Assembly: GCF_023015985.1 (NCBI RefSeq)
Contig: NZ_JALKAO010000002.1
Coordinates: 620,001 to 684,000 of the forward strand
Length of the DNA: 64,000 nucleotides
Source of the DNA: Marivita sp. S6314
GTDB lineage: Bacteria > Pseudomonadota > Alphaproteobacteria > Rhodobacterales > Rhodobacteraceae
Direction: 5' to 3'
Made by a program: the position numbers and the translations under genes. The notes beneath the pieces were generated by a model. It saw only the letters and a program-made list of their open reading frames with translations, was not told where the DNA came from and searched no databases. The stretch's first letter is position 1. Every line of letters starts with the position of its first letter. This document shows, piece after piece, positions 17,154 through 27,060 of the stretch.

Positions 17154-17335
17154 GGCCTCGCCTCCTTGGATGCGGCGGGTTTGTCTTCGTTGCGAAACGG
17201 GATGCCTGCGGTGTCGCGGTGCGTTGTGTTGCTGCCGGGACGGATGACCCAAAGGATCACCGCCACGAAGAAACAGAACAACACAAGAAGCATCCAGCTA
17301 TCGGCGAATTCGCGGAGGAATGAATATGTTTCCAT
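17150..17335 (-). CDS. ccoQ: cbb3 oxidase small subunit CcoQ
   Basis: The 61-residue protein has one membrane helix (about residues 13-31, [19 protein letters not shown]) and a polar C-terminal tail with [10 protein letters not shown], a typical CcoQ/FixQ pattern. CcoQ stabilises the assembled oxidase. It lies 14 bases behind ccoO and overlaps ccoP by 4 bases. Confidence 0.93.
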   Translation of the reverse strand: METYSFLREFADSWMLLVLFCFFVAVILWVIRPGSNTTHRDTAGIPFRNEDKPAASKEARP

Positions 17336-17349
17336 GATCAGCCCTCCTC

Positions 17350-18078
17350 TTAACGGCTTGCGTCAGGCGTGAAGGTCGAGAAATCGACCAAGGTGCCCAG
17401 CATCTGCAGATAGGCGATCAAAGCGTCGGCTTCAGAGACACCCGGCTGCCCGTCGAAATTGCGCACATTGGTGTTTTCGCCGTACCGCTCAAGCAGACCG
17501 TCAAAGTCACTGTCCGGATCAGCTTGCGCCCGGAAATCCGCCTGCGCCGCGTCGATCATCTCTTCGCTGTAAGGCACGCCAACAAATGCGTTGGTCGCCA
17601 ACAGGTCACCGATATGTTCACCTTCCAGAAGCGTTGCCTCCAGGTAGCCGTATTTCGGCATGATCGATTCCGGCACAACCGATTGCGGATCCCGCAGGTG
17701 ATCAACGTGCCAGTCATCCGAATAGCGGCCACCGACGCGGGCCAGGTCAGGCCCTGTCCGCTTGGAGCCCCACTGGAACGGGTGGTCATACATCGACTCT
17801 GCCGCCAGTGAGTAGTGGCCATACCGCTCAACCTCGTCCCGCATGGGGCGGATCATCTGGCTGTGGCAGACATAGCAACCCTCGCGGATATAGATGTCAC
17901 GGCCAGCGAGTTCGAGCGGCGTATAGGGACGCATCCCGTCCACCTCTTCGATGGTGTTTTCGAGGTAGAAGAGTGGCACGATCTGCACCAACCCCCCGAT
18001 GGTCACGACAAGGAAGCTGAAGATCAGCAAGAGCGTCGCGTTGGTTTCAAGAACCTTGTGTTTATCAAGGATACCCAT
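17350..18078 (-). CDS. ccoO: cbb3 cytochrome c oxidase monoheme subunit II
   Basis: The 242-residue protein has an N-terminal membrane helix (about residues 14-36) and one heme c site, CYVCHSQ. Conserved segments follow: [38 protein letters not shown] and SIMPKY, which supplies the methionine ligand. It relays electrons from CcoP to the CcoN heme b. The ATG at 18078 has a GGAGGGC site 8 bases upstream. It is 14 bases behind ccoN. Confidence 0.96.
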   Translation of the reverse strand: MGILDKHKVLETNATLLLIFSFLVVTIGGLVQIVPLFYLENTIEEVDGMRPYTPLELAGRDIYIREGCYVCHSQMIRPMRDEVERYGHYSLAAESMYDHPFQWGSKRTGPDLARVGGRYSDDWHVDHLRDPQSVVPESIMPKYGYLEATLLEGEHIGDLLATNAFVGVPYSEEMIDAAQADFRAQADPDSDFDGLLERYGENTNVRNFDGQPGVSEADALIAYLQMLGTLVDFSTFTPDASR

Positions 18079-18092
18079 TGTCTCAGCCCTCC

Positions 18093-19703
18093 TTATTCGG
18101 CTGCGACGGCTGCGGGCGACGCGGCGGTGTCTTTCGCCGGGCCACGTGTCGCAGTCATCCACAGGTTGTAGCACATGATCAGAGCACCGGCGACGTACAT
18201 CACCCCACCCAAGCCACGCACAACGTACATCGGGAACTTGGCGCTTACGGTGTCGGCAAAGCTGTTCACGAGGAACCCGTTTGCGTCGACTTCACGCCAC
18301 ATCAGGCCTTCCATGATCCCCGTGACCCACATCGAGGCCGCGTAGAGAATGATGCCGATGGTGGCGAGCCAGAAGTGCCAGCTGACCATGCTGAGGCTAT
18401 AGAGCCGCTGCTTGTTCCAGAGCTTCGGCACGAGGAAGTAGAGCGCCCCGAAGGTGATCATCCCGTTCCAGCCAAGAGCACCAGAGTGCACGTGACCAAT
18501 GGTCCAGTCGGTGTAGTGCGACAGCGAGTTCACCGCACGGATCGACATCATCGGGCCTTCGAACGTGGACATGCCGTAGAAGCCAAGCGAGATCACCATC
18601 ATCCGGATCACCGGATCGGTGCGCAGCTTGTCCCATGCGCCAGACAGCGTCATCAGACCGTTGATCATGCCACCCCATGAGGGCATCCAGAGCACGATCG
18701 AGAACACCATGCCGAGGGTCGAGGCCCAATCCGGCAACGCGGTGTAGTGCAAGTGGTGCGGACCGGCCCAGATATAGAGGAAGATCAGTGCCCAGAAGTG
18801 GATGATCGACAGCTTGTAGCTAAAGACCGGACGTTCAGCCTGCTTCGGAATGAAGTAGTACATCATGCCCAGGAAGCCCGCAGTGAGGAAGAAGCCCACA
18901 GCGTTGTGGCCATACCACCACTGCACCATCGCATCCTGTACGCCGGCAAACACCTGAACCGACTTGGAGCCGAAGATCGACACCGGAATGCTCAGGTTGT
19001 TGAACACGTGCAGCATCGCAACCGTGACAATGAACGAAAGGAAGAACCAGTTGGCCACATAGATATGCGGCTCTTTGCGCTTGATGATCGTGCCAAGGAA
19101 GACGGCCAGATAGGCCAGCCAGACAATGGTCAACCACAGGTCAACGTACCATTCAGGCTCGGCGTATTCCTTGGACTGCGTTCCGCCCAGCACATAGCCG
19201 GTCGCCGCAAGGACGATGAACAAGTTGTATCCCCAGAACACGAACCAGGCGAGGTTCCCGCCCCAAAGCCGTGCAGCACTGGTCCGCTGCACAATATAGA
19301 ACGATGTTGCGATCAAGGCATTGCCGCCAAACGCAAAAATCACCGCCGAGGTGTGCAAGGGACGCAAGCGCCCAAAGTTCATGTATCCTTGCGCCCAATC
19401 AAAATTGAGCCCCGGAAAGGCCAGCTGAAACGCGATAAAGGTTCCCGCCAGGAACCCGATCACACCCCAGAATGCCGTCGCGACCACGCCGTAGCGGACC
19501 ACGTCGTCCATGTAACTTGCTTCGAGGACCGCCGCAGGCACCGGTTCATCCGTTTGCCGCAGTGTCCAGAGGAAAAGCCCAGCAGATACAGCCATGATCA
19601 ATATGGCATGAACCTGATAGGCTAAATCGCGCGCGTAACTGGCCGCGATCATCGCAAAGAGCGTGATCAAACCAAGCGCGATCAGCTTGATATAGTTCAA
19701 CAT
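18093..19703 (-). CDS. ccoN: cbb3 cytochrome c oxidase catalytic subunit I
   Basis: The 536-residue protein has about 12 membrane helices and the histidines that carry the hemes and Cu[11 protein letters not shown] (low-spin heme), [26 protein letters not shown] (CuB pair) and [15 protein letters not shown]. It is the high-affinity oxygen-reducing subunit used at low oxygen. The start chosen is [11 protein letters not shown] (19703), with AAGGGA upstream; an in-frame ATG 24 bases upstream is possible. Two FNR boxes stand further upstream (19796-19841). Confidence 0.97.
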   Translation of the reverse strand: MLNYIKLIALGLITLFAMIAASYARDLAYQVHAILIMAVSAGLFLWTLRQTDEPVPAAVLEASYMDDVVRYGVVATAFWGVIGFLAGTFIAFQLAFPGLNFDWAQGYMNFGRLRPLHTSAVIFAFGGNALIATSFYIVQRTSAARLWGGNLAWFVFWGYNLFIVLAATGYVLGGTQSKEYAEPEWYVDLWLTIVWLAYLAVFLGTIIKRKEPHIYVANWFFLSFIVTVAMLHVFNNLSIPVSIFGSKSVQVFAGVQDAMVQWWYGHNAVGFFLTAGFLGMMYYFIPKQAERPVFSYKLSIIHFWALIFLYIWAGPHHLHYTALPDWASTLGMVFSIVLWMPSWGGMINGLMTLSGAWDKLRTDPVIRMMVISLGFYGMSTFEGPMMSIRAVNSLSHYTDWTIGHVHSGALGWNGMITFGALYFLVPKLWNKQRLYSLSMVSWHFWLATIGIILYAASMWVTGIMEGLMWREVDANGFLVNSFADTVSAKFPMYVVRGLGGVMYVAGALIMCYNLWMTATRGPAKDTAASPAAVAAE

Positions 19704-19795
19704 TTTTCGTCCCTTCGTCATACCCACACGATTCGACAGCCATGCGGGCGGTTTTTAGACTGGGGCCTTAATGCGGAATCCGATCAAACGTATCC

Positions 19796-19809
19796 TTGAT
19801 CTGCATCAA
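19796..19809. promoter_or_regulatory. FNR box 1 between ccoN and usp
   Basis: TTGAT-CTGC-ATCAA is a perfect match to the FNR consensus. Its centre is about 100 bases upstream of the ccoN start and serves as the nearer of two boxes to ccoN. Confidence 0.88.
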
Positions 19810-19827
19810 TAGATTTTGCGCAGTTTC

Positions 19828-19841
19828 TTGATGGGTATCAA
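19828..19841. promoter_or_regulatory. FNR box 2 between ccoN and usp
   Basis: TTGAT-GGGT-ATCAA is a second perfect FNR box, centred 32 bases from box 1 (about three helical turns) and about 68 bases upstream of the divergent usp start. The two boxes could drive the two divergent genes separately or act together. Confidence 0.88.
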
Positions 19842-19902
19842 AGCAGAGCGATTCAGAAGCGTAGAAGCTGTTATTTGAAGACTTTTTCAGACGAGGGGAC
19901 CA

Positions 19903-20745
19903 ATGATGTCTTTCAAAACAATTCTCGCTGTTGTCACGGATAAAGCACACCTTCAGGATACGATTGGTCAGGCGGTGAGCATGGCCAAGGCGGTGGACGC
20001 ACATCTGGATGTTGTGTGTCTGGGCGTGGACCGGACCCAAACGGGCTACTACTACGCCGGCATGAACGCGGCGGTTCTGCAGGAAACGCTCAATCAGGCG
20101 CGCGGCGAAGCCGAAGAGATGTGCAAGGCCGCCGAGGGGCAGCTTGAGGGTCAGGGCGTCCTGTATCGCGTAACAGATGCAGTGTGCCAACTGGCGGATA
20201 TCGCCCGGTTCGTGGCGTCACATGCCCGATTCTCGGATTTGACGATTGTGCCGCGCCCGTATGGCGACGACCGTGGCATCGAACTCGAACCGGTTGTCGA
20301 AGGCGCGCTGTTCGAAGGGCAATCACCTGTGGTGGTACTTCCGATCAGCGGACCGGAATTAAAAGTTCCGGAGCGCGTAGCAATCGGGTGGAACGAAAGC
20401 GCAGAGGCCCTGCGCGCGGTCCGGGCTGCGCTGCCCTTCCTGAAGACCGCCCAATGCGCGCATATCGTTGTGATCGATCCGCCGACGCACGGACCGAACC
20501 GGTCCGATCCCGGCGGGCAGTTGTCGCAATACCTGGCGCGGCACGGTGTGAAGGTTGAAATTGACGTGCTGTCCAAAACCCTGCCCCGCGTGTCCGACGT
20601 GATGCGGCGTCATGTGTCGGACATGAACGCAGATATGGTCATCATGGGGGCTTACGGGCATTCGCGCTTCCGCGAAGCGATCCTTGGCGGCGCGACACGC
20701 AACATGCTGGAAACCTCCGAAGTGCCGGTTCTCATGGCGCACTAA
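19903..20745 (+). CDS. Tandem universal stress protein (UspA family)
   Basis: The 280-residue protein contains two Usp folds, the first from residue 1 (MMSFKTILAVVTDKAHLQDT) and the second from about 146 (VPERVAIGWNESAEALRAVR). The second carries a recognisable nucleotide-binding end, MGAYGHSRFREAILGGATRN. Usp proteins respond to energy and oxygen stress; the molecular output is often unknown. It is divergent from ccoN and shares two FNR boxes, so anaerobic induction is likely. The ATG at 19906 is as good a start, with GAGGGGACCA upstream. Confidence 0.88.
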   Translation: MMSFKTILAVVTDKAHLQDTIGQAVSMAKAVDAHLDVVCLGVDRTQTGYYYAGMNAAVLQETLNQARGEAEEMCKAAEGQLEGQGVLYRVTDAVCQLADIARFVASHARFSDLTIVPRPYGDDRGIELEPVVEGALFEGQSPVVVLPISGPELKVPERVAIGWNESAEALRAVRAALPFLKTAQCAHIVVIDPPTHGPNRSDPGGQLSQYLARHGVKVEIDVLSKTLPRVSDVMRRHVSDMNADMVIMGAYGHSRFREAILGGATRNMLETSEVPVLMAH

Positions 20746-20753
20746 CCCAGACG

Positions 20754-20773
20754 GTCGGACAGCACTGTCCGAC
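20754..20773. terminator. Shared hairpin between convergent usp and gntR
   Basis: Arms GTCGGACAG and CTGTCCGAC (9 bp, 2-base loop) occupy almost the whole space between the usp stop and the gntR stop at 20774. It probably ends both transcripts, although no clear T tract follows. Confidence 0.5.
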
Positions 20774-21424
20774 TTACCCGGTCAGCAGACGCAGGCCTTG
20801 TGTCACATCAGACCGGACAGCCAAACGAAGGCCGGGTTCATCCCCGGCCTTCAGCGCAGAGATGATCAGGCGATGGAATTGTGGCGCTTCGGTCCGCCGC
20901 AAACGCCCGTAAAGCGCCCGCATGGTCGGCCCCAATTGCAACCAGACGGTTTCCGCCATAGCCAGCATCGCGGGGGCCTGCGCGCGCAGGTATAATGTAC
21001 GGTGGAAATCCAGATTGGTCCGGATGTAGCCAACCGCATCCCGATTGGACACGGCGTCAGCAATCGTTCCATTGATCGCCTGCAGCCGATCAATCAGCGC
21101 CAGATGCGCCCGCGGCAGCGCGCGGCTTGCCAGTTCCACCTCGATCAACGCGCGCAAGGCGGCCAGTTCTTCGATCCTGTCGTTCGACAATTCAGGCGTC
21201 GACACGCGTCCCGATGCCGACATCGACAAGGCCCCTTCCGCCACCAGCCGCTGGATCGATTCGCGCGCAGGTGTCATCGAAACATCAAATTCGCGGCCTA
21301 TCCCGCGCAGGGTCAACGGTTCACCCGGAGACATCTGGCCCAGCATGATCCGGTTTCGAAGACCGCGATACACGCGATCATGGGCCGACAGCTTGGGTTC
21401 GGTGGGGCGTTGCAGAACACTCAT
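20774..21424 (-). CDS. GntR-family regulator (FadR-type)
   Basis: The 216-residue protein has an N-terminal winged helix (VYRGLRNRIMLGQMSPGEPL, LRGIGREFDVSMTPARESIQ) and an all-helical FCD-type effector domain with the usual histidine positions (for example YIRTNLDFHRTLY). Members control carbon or amino acid metabolism and bind small carboxylates; the ligand here is not evident. It lies 30 bases behind the ygjP-like gene on the same strand and may be cotranscribed. Confidence 0.87.
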   Translation of the reverse strand: MSVLQRPTEPKLSAHDRVYRGLRNRIMLGQMSPGEPLTLRGIGREFDVSMTPARESIQRLVAEGALSMSASGRVSTPELSNDRIEELAALRALIEVELASRALPRAHLALIDRLQAINGTIADAVSNRDAVGYIRTNLDFHRTLYLRAQAPAMLAMAETVWLQLGPTMRALYGRLRRTEAPQFHRLIISALKAGDEPGLRLAVRSDVTQGLRLLTG

Positions 21425-21454
21425 ACTGAAACGTGATCACAGCACTGCGACCCG

Positions 21455-22147
21455 TCAAGCCTCAAACCTAAAGCGGTGCAGATGTGGGCCTTCATGCCGC
21501 AGCCAAACGCGCGCGTCTTTGTGCGGACCATAAAGCTGTTCGACCACACGCCAGAAGGCCGGTGAATGGTTCATCTCTGCCAAATGCGCAACTTCATGCG
21601 CCGCGACGTAGTCCAGCACCCGAGGCGGCGCGAGAACCAGTCGCCAAGAATACATCAGCGCGCCCGCCGACGAACACGACCCCCATCGTGACCGCGTGTC
21701 GCGCAAGGTCAGGCGGGTATAGGGTTTGCCCAGCTGTGCTGAATACCTGTCCGACGCCCGGCTTAGTTCGGCGCGGGCCTGCTCTTTAAGCCATGCCAGA
21801 AGGTGGCGGCGTCCTTTTTCCACCGGCTCCGGCAGTTCAATGACGCCGTTGCCCGCGCGCAACCGTTTGGATGTACCCTGCACCAACGCGAACCGCTGGC
21901 CCGCAACCGTCAGATCATGTCCCGGCGAGACCAGCACCTGTGCGGCCTGTTTGGCCAGATGCCCCCGCACCCAATCCTGTTGCTCGGCTGCAAAGGCCAG
22001 CGCCTCTCGTTCGGACACGCCGCGCGGAACCGTCAGGGTCACGGATCCATCAACACGCGAAATCCGCAACGTCATGCGACGCGCCCGCGCGTTCTTGCGC
22101 AGCTTAAGAGGAATTTCAGGGTTGCCGGGGAGAGTTCTGAGGCCCAT
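21455..22147 (-). CDS. YgjP/SprT-like zinc metallopeptidase (DUF45)
   Basis: The 230-residue protein has the zinc motif HEVAHLAEMNHS (HExxH with a third downstream histidine) and RDTRSRWGSCSS, both characteristic of the YgjP-like family with a putative zincin fold. Substrates are unknown. The start MGLRTLPGNPEI (22147) is chosen because further upstream the frame is merely antisense to the acidic TIGR02300 gene. It is divergent from that gene. Confidence 0.85.
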   Translation of the reverse strand: MGLRTLPGNPEIPLKLRKNARARRMTLRISRVDGSVTLTVPRGVSEREALAFAAEQQDWVRGHLAKQAAQVLVSPGHDLTVAGQRFALVQGTSKRLRAGNGVIELPEPVEKGRRHLLAWLKEQARAELSRASDRYSAQLGKPYTRLTLRDTRSRWGSCSSAGALMYSWRLVLAPPRVLDYVAAHEVAHLAEMNHSPAFWRVVEQLYGPHKDARVWLRHEGPHLHRFRFEA

Positions 22148-22252
22148 ATGCCGCTCGATCAAATCCGTGCCGCAAAGCCTTTGACACTGGTTCGGTGTTA
22201 TGGCAGTTGGCGCAGATTGTCGATATGACCACGCAATTGAAGGGGATGACCC

Positions 22253-22570
22253 ATGCCAAAAGAAGAATGGGGCACCAAGCGCGTTTGCCCGACCACTGGC
22301 AAGCGGTTCTATGACCTGAACAACGACCCGATCATCAGCCCATATACCGGTGAGGTTGTTGAGGTTGAGACAGGCAAGACACGCATGATTGCTGCCGACG
22401 CAGCCGACCGTCAGAGCAAAGCGAAAGCTGAAGAAACCGAAGAGGTGGATGTTCTGGACGATGATGATGTCGATGTCGAACTCGAAGACGACGATGTTCT
22501 GGACGACGACGAGGATGACAACGTCTCGCTGGACGAGATTGCGGACGTTGCCAGCGAAGACGACGATTAA
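22253..22570 (+). CDS. TIGR02300-family acidic protein
   Basis: The 105-residue protein starts MPKEEWGTKRVCPTTGKRFYD, continues DLNNDPIISPYTGE, and ends in an extremely acidic tail (about residues 60-105, mostly Asp/Glu). This FYDLN-type N-terminal domain is a known alphaproteobacterial family of unknown function. A GGGGATGACC sequence precedes the ATG. It is directly followed by a hairpin and the tRNA-Ala gene. Confidence 0.9.
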   Translation: MPKEEWGTKRVCPTTGKRFYDLNNDPIISPYTGEVVEVETGKTRMIAADAADRQSKAKAEETEEVDVLDDDDVDVELEDDDVLDDDEDDNVSLDEIADVASEDDD

Positions 22571-22579
22571 TTTTTGCAT

Positions 22580-22609
22580 GGGGGCGGAATCACGCTTGAT
22601 CCCGCCCCC
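22580..22609 (+). terminator. Hairpin after the acidic protein gene
   Basis: Arms GGGGGCGG and CCGCCCCC with inner ATCA/TGAT pairing and a small mismatch form a strong stem 10 bases after the stop. The following sequence is only weakly T-rich. Confidence 0.6.
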
Positions 22610-22636
22610 GGCTTTGCGTAATCCAACGCGCATCAC

Positions 22637-22712
<76 letters not shown>

Positions 22713-22789
22713 AATTCCCTTTTTTAACATCAGCCCGCTCAAAGCGCGTCGTTTACGAGACCGCCCGAATTGTCGCGATGTTCTGCGCG

Positions 22790-23725
22790 TTAGCGGCGCG
22801 ACACGTTCCCAAGCACCGTGATCTCTGGCGCGCGATCGCTGAGCGTGGCGCAGATGATGTCTGCGAGCAGCCGGAATTCGTCTTGTCGCGATGTGCCTTT
22901 GCGCCAGATCATCCCGATTGTGCGCGACGGCGCGGTGCCTCGGAACGGTCTTGCGACGACCAGATCCTGATGCGCCACTTCGGATTTCACGTAAAGCGCG
23001 GGCATAAGGGAAACGCCCATCCCCGTCGCCACCATCTGGCGCAATGTATCAAGGCTGGTGCCTTCGTAATCATGTGACAGGTCAACGCCGTAGTCTTCCG
23101 AGATTTTTCGAACCAGTTCATACAGCTTGTGCCCCGGCTCCAACGACAGAATCGTTTCTCCTTTGAGCATGGCCGGGTCAATTTCCGGCTCTGGCGCCAG
23201 TCTGTGATCCACGGGCATAACCACCTGAATCGGCTCGCGGAACAGCGATTGCGTTTCCAATTCCGCGCGGCTCACAGGCAGCGGGAAGAACAGCAGATCC
23301 AGCGATCCGTCTTCGATGCTGGACAGTAGAACATCCGGCAACCCTTCGCGCACATACAAGCCCAGCTTGGGGTACTGCGCGTGCAAATCCGGGATGACCA
23401 ATGGCAGGAAATAGGACCCAACGGACTGCACCACCCCGATGCGGATCACCGACGACAACACGCTTTGACCGGCCTTGGCGATAACATGGATTTCCGCGAC
23501 CTCGCGCAGAATACGCCGACCGCGTTCGGCCACCTCTTTCCCTGTCGGGGTCATCAAGACCTTGGTACGGCTGCGCTCCACCAAGGCTGTCCCCAGACGC
23601 GCTTCCAGATCCTTGATCTGCGCGCTCAGCGTCGGTTGCGTGACATTGCAGGCTTCAGCGGCGCGCCGAAAATGCAGATGCTCTGACACGGCTACAAGGT
23701 AGCGCAATTGTTGGAGTGTCGGCAT
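22790..23725 (-). CDS. OxyR-like LysR regulator lacking redox cysteines
   Basis: The 311-residue protein has a LysR helix-turn-helix (TLQQLRYLVAVSEHLHFRRA, CNVTQPTLSAQIKDLEARLG) most like OxyR. In the sensor region it reads LSLEPGHKLYELVRKIS, then TSLDTLRQMVATGMGVSLMP. At the places of the two OxyR redox cysteines this protein has lysine (after GH) and serine, so it cannot form the disulfide switch. It may sense another signal. It is divergent from the usp-mrp operon, with 105 bases between starts, and probably regulates it. Confidence 0.87.
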   Translation of the reverse strand: MPTLQQLRYLVAVSEHLHFRRAAEACNVTQPTLSAQIKDLEARLGTALVERSRTKVLMTPTGKEVAERGRRILREVAEIHVIAKAGQSVLSSVIRIGVVQSVGSYFLPLVIPDLHAQYPKLGLYVREGLPDVLLSSIEDGSLDLLFFPLPVSRAELETQSLFREPIQVVMPVDHRLAPEPEIDPAMLKGETILSLEPGHKLYELVRKISEDYGVDLSHDYEGTSLDTLRQMVATGMGVSLMPALYVKSEVAHQDLVVARPFRGTAPSRTIGMIWRKGTSRQDEFRLLADIICATLSDRAPEITVLGNVSRR

Positions 23726-23830
23726 GGCCCGCCCCGTAATAGAAAACTTCTATCAAGAATACGTTCACTTTCGATTTGGTCAATGACCCGCGCAACCCTA
23801 TCTCGTGCAGTGGGTGAGGGAGAGCGCGCG

Positions 23831-24802
23831 ATGCGGCGATTCAAAAACATATTGTTCGTGTGCGATGAACAAAGCGCATATGAACAGGCGTTGGACCGCG
23901 TGTGCTGGCTGGCCAAGGCCAACGACGCGCGCGTCACCCTTGTCGATACGATTGACAGCGGTGGGGCAAGTGACCTGTCCAAGCTGTATACGATGATCCC
24001 CGGCCTTGGCAGTGACGAGATTGGCAACACCGTAATCTCTGTGCATCGCAGCAAGCTGGAAACCCGCGCCGACGACCTGCGCAGCAAGGGCGTCAAGGTG
24101 ACAACCTCCGTTCTGATCGGCACACCGTTTATCGAGATCATTCGCCAGGTTTTGCGCCACAAGCACGATCTGGTGATCAAGGGCGCGCATCGCGCTGCGG
24201 GTCGGCCCTTCTTTCCCGGGGCGGACATGCATCTGCTGCGCAAATGCCCCTGCCCCGTTTGGGTTTTGAATTCGGCATCTGAACCACGGGCAAGACGCAT
24301 CATGGCCGCCGTCGATCCGCACCCGTCGGACGAGGCGCGCAATCGGCTGAACCACACCATTCTTGAACTGGCGACATCGCTGGCCCGCAATGACGGGGCC
24401 AAACTGGACGTGGTCAATGCCTGGACGCTGAAAGAGGAAGCCGCGCTGCGCCACGGTTTGGCGAAGATCCCGGCAGATGACATCAACCGGCTGGTCGCGC
24501 AGGAACAAAAGCAAAGCGAAGATCGGCTGCAGACCCTGATCGCGGATTTCACGGACGCGGATGACTTTATGCGCGTGCTGCATATCAAAGGGATTGCGGC
24601 GGACGTGATTACCGAACATGTGGCGGCAGAAGGTATTGATACGATTGTCATGGGAACTTTGGCGCGCACCGGTGTGGCCGGGCTGTTCATTGGCAACACC
24701 GCTGAAACAATCCTTAACAACGTGACCTGTTCGGTTCTGACGGTCAAAGCGCACGGCTTTGTATCACCGATTGAACCCGGCACTGAAGAACGGACAAACT
24801 GA
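23831..24802 (+). CDS. Universal stress protein heading the mrp operon
   Basis: The 323-residue protein has two Usp domains (first near residues 1-150, MRRFKNILFVCDEQSAYEQA, second from about 157, RRIMAAVDPHPSDEARNRLN, ending with MGTLARTGVAGLFIGNTAET). The start at 23831 has a GAGGGAGAG site upstream. Its stop overlaps the mrpA start by one base, so it is translationally coupled to the antiporter operon, which suggests a regulatory partner of Mrp. Evolutionarily it resembles an UspE-like tandem Usp. Confidence 0.87.
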   Translation: MRRFKNILFVCDEQSAYEQALDRVCWLAKANDARVTLVDTIDSGGASDLSKLYTMIPGLGSDEIGNTVISVHRSKLETRADDLRSKGVKVTTSVLIGTPFIEIIRQVLRHKHDLVIKGAHRAAGRPFFPGADMHLLRKCPCPVWVLNSASEPRARRIMAAVDPHPSDEARNRLNHTILELATSLARNDGAKLDVVNAWTLKEEAALRHGLAKIPADDINRLVAQEQKQSEDRLQTLIADFTDADDFMRVLHIKGIAADVITEHVAAEGIDTIVMGTLARTGVAGLFIGNTAETILNNVTCSVLTVKAHGFVSPIEPGTEERTN

Positions 24803-27060
24803 TGGCTGACGGTGTAGCACATAACGCGCGCGGTAATGGATGGGTCGGCATCGTTCCGGTTCTCTTTGCCGCCGCGCTTTTCACGTATTTTGTTTCGCTG
24901 ATGCCCACCATCGCCGGGCTTGAAGCGATCCGTTTTGCAGCGCCTTGGATTCCGTCGCTTGGGATTGAATTTGCGTTTCTGGTCGACGGGTTAAGCCTGA
25001 CCTTCGCGCTTCTGATCTCCGGTATCGGGACGCTTGTGCTGCTTTACTCCAACACCTACCTGGCGGGGCATCCGCAATACGCCCGTTTTGCGCTGTTTCT
25101 GACGGCGTTCATGGTGTCGATGCTGGGACTCGTGCTGGCGGACGATCTGATTTTGCTGTTCGTCTTCTGGGAACTCACGACCTTTACATCCTACATGCTG
25201 ATCGGCTTTTCGCATGACAGCGAAAAAAGCCGCCGCAACGCGCTTCAGGCGTTGTTTGTCACAGGTGCAGGCGGGTTGGCGTTTCTTGCGGGCCTGATCA
25301 TGTTGGGGGCCATCACCGGCACGTCCAGCATTTCCGAAATCCTGACCATGGGCGAGGCGCTCAAGGCACATGCACTTTATGTGCCGATCCTGATCCTGCT
25401 GCTGGCGGGCACATTCACCAAATCGGCGCAGGTGCCCTTTCACTTCTGGCTGCCCAATGCGATGGCCGCGCCGACCCCGGTCAGCGCATTTCTGCACTCC
25501 GCCACCATGGTCAAGGCAGGAGTTTACGTCATGGCCCGGATGCACCCGGCCATGTCGGGCACCGATATCTGGCTTTGGACGCTGACGATTTTCGGTGCTG
25601 TCACGGCTGTATTTGCCAGCTTCCTCTCGCTGCGGCAGACCGACCTGAAACAAGCGCTGGCCTACACCACGCTGATGGCGCTTGGAACGCTGACGCTGTT
25701 TCTGGGGCAAGAGTCCGGCTACGCCATGACAGCCTTCGCCGCCTTTCTGATTGTGCATTCGCTCTACAAAGCGTCGTTGTTCCTGATTGTCGGCTGTATC
25801 GACAAATCCACCGGCACACGCGAAACCGACCAGCTTGGCGGTTTGGCCCGGTTGATGCCGGTCACCACCGTCGCCGCGGCACTGGCCGCCATGTCGATGG
25901 CAGGCTTCCCCCCCTTCCTTGGGTTCATTGGCAAAGAATTGAAATACGCGGGTGCAATTGCAGTCACGTCCGAGCCTGTGCTGGTGGCCGGTGCTGCGCT
26001 GCTTGCGAACTCGTTGATGCTTGCGGTCGCAGGCGTTGTCGCCTTCCGCCCGTTCTGGCGCGGCACAGTGCCGTCGACCCAGTCCCCCAAGGAAGCGCCG
26101 TGGCAAATGCTGGCGGGTCCGGTGATCCTTGCCAGTCTGGGGGCGTTGTTCGGCATCTACCCTGACCTTCTGCAAACCGCGCTGATCGACCCGACCGTAC
26201 TGTCCCTGACAGGCCAGATCGAAGAAGCCAAAGAGCTGAAGCTGTGGGCCGGTGTGAACATCCCGCTGGTTCTGAGCATCGCGACCTTTGTGCTGGGTCT
26301 GATCATCTATGCCTTCCATGTGCAGGTCCGCGCCGTGATCGAACGTGTGTTCAGTGCGCTGCCAAACCTTGATCGTGGGTGGGATCGCTTTCTGGACGCG
26401 CTCAAGGCCTTTGCGAAGTGGCAGACCAACATTGTCCAGAACGGCAGGCTGTCCAGCTATACCTACGTCACGTTCCTTACCATCGCGGCCGGGATATTCC
26501 TGACGTTCCTCTATACCGGCCTGCCCGCGATCACCGTCGATCTGTCGGATGTCGAATGGAAGCACACCTCTATCGCGCTGCTGATCGCGGCGGGTGCCCT
26601 GTTGACCCTGTTCACCAATTCCCGCATCGCGGCGATTGCGGCACTCGGCGTCGTGGGGATCGGCATCGCGTTGATCTTTATTGTGTTCAGCGCACCCGAC
26701 GTGGCGATCACGCAATTGCTTGTTGAGACCCTGATCGTCGTTCTGGTTGCTGTTGTCATGCTGCGGCTGCCGCTGCTGCCGAAGATGGAATTCCGTCTTA
26801 ACCACGCGGTCCTGTCCGTCGCGGTGGGCGCTGCGGTCAGCCTGATCCTGATCTCGGTTGTGTCGTCCCCGCTTGATCTGCGCCTGACCGAGTATTTCGA
26901 GGTCACAAGCTGGCCCGAAGCGTATGGGCGCAACATCGTCAACGTCATCCTCGTGGATTTCCGCGCACTCGACACCTTTGGCGAAATAGCCGTGGTCGTG
27001 ATTGCCGCGCTCTCGGCTTACGCCCTTTTGCGCACCACCCGCAAAGGAGATGAGAAATGA
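24802..27060 (+). CDS. mrpA: Mrp Na+/H+ antiporter subunit A
   Basis: The 752-residue polytopic protein is a NuoL-like subunit, with [40 protein letters not shown] and [14 protein letters not shown] near the proton-translocating lysines, and a C-terminal MbhE/DUF4040-like domain ([20 protein letters not shown] and [12 protein letters not shown]). The N-terminus is short: only one hydrophobic segment (residues 14-34) precedes [20 protein letters not shown]. MrpB is a separate gene, so A and B are not fused. Mrp complexes exchange monovalent cations for protons and need all subunits. Confidence 0.94.
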   Translation: MADGVAHNARGNGWVGIVPVLFAAALFTYFVSLMPTIAGLEAIRFAAPWIPSLGIEFAFLVDGLSLTFALLISGIGTLVLLYSNTYLAGHPQYARFALFLTAFMVSMLGLVLADDLILLFVFWELTTFTSYMLIGFSHDSEKSRRNALQALFVTGAGGLAFLAGLIMLGAITGTSSISEILTMGEALKAHALYVPILILLLAGTFTKSAQVPFHFWLPNAMAAPTPVSAFLHSATMVKAGVYVMARMHPAMSGTDIWLWTLTIFGAVTAVFASFLSLRQTDLKQALAYTTLMALGTLTLFLGQESGYAMTAFAAFLIVHSLYKASLFLIVGCIDKSTGTRETDQLGGLARLMPVTTVAAALAAMSMAGFPPFLGFIGKELKYAGAIAVTSEPVLVAGAALLANSLMLAVAGVVAFRPFWRGTVPSTQSPKEAPWQMLAGPVILASLGALFGIYPDLLQTALIDPTVLSLTGQIEEAKELKLWAGVNIPLVLSIATFVLGLIIYAFHVQVRAVIERVFSALPNLDRGWDRFLDALKAFAKWQTNIVQNGRLSSYTYVTFLTIAAGIFLTFLYTGLPAITVDLSDVEWKHTSIALLIAAGALLTLFTNSRIAAIAALGVVGIGIALIFIVFSAPDVAITQLLVETLIVVLVAVVMLRLPLLPKMEFRLNHAVLSVAVGAAVSLILISVVSSPLDLRLTEYFEVTSWPEAYGRNIVNVILVDFRALDTFGEIAVVVIAALSAYALLRTTRKGDEK

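Noticed and set aside
21455-22636. Extended 393-residue version of the YgjP-like protein
   Set aside because: The extra N-terminal part is antisense to the acidic TIGR02300 gene and has no family resemblance; the start at 22147 is preferred.
23780-23830. A weak FNR-like sequence (TTCGA-TTTG-GTCAA) before the usp gene at 23831
   Set aside because: Only the right half fits the consensus; three of five bases of the left half differ, so it was not called a regulatory site.
24991-26805. A 604-codon open frame on the minus strand inside mrpA
   Set aside because: It overlaps a clear Mrp antiporter gene and its product is Gln/Arg/His-rich without domains, so it is a GC-driven shadow frame.
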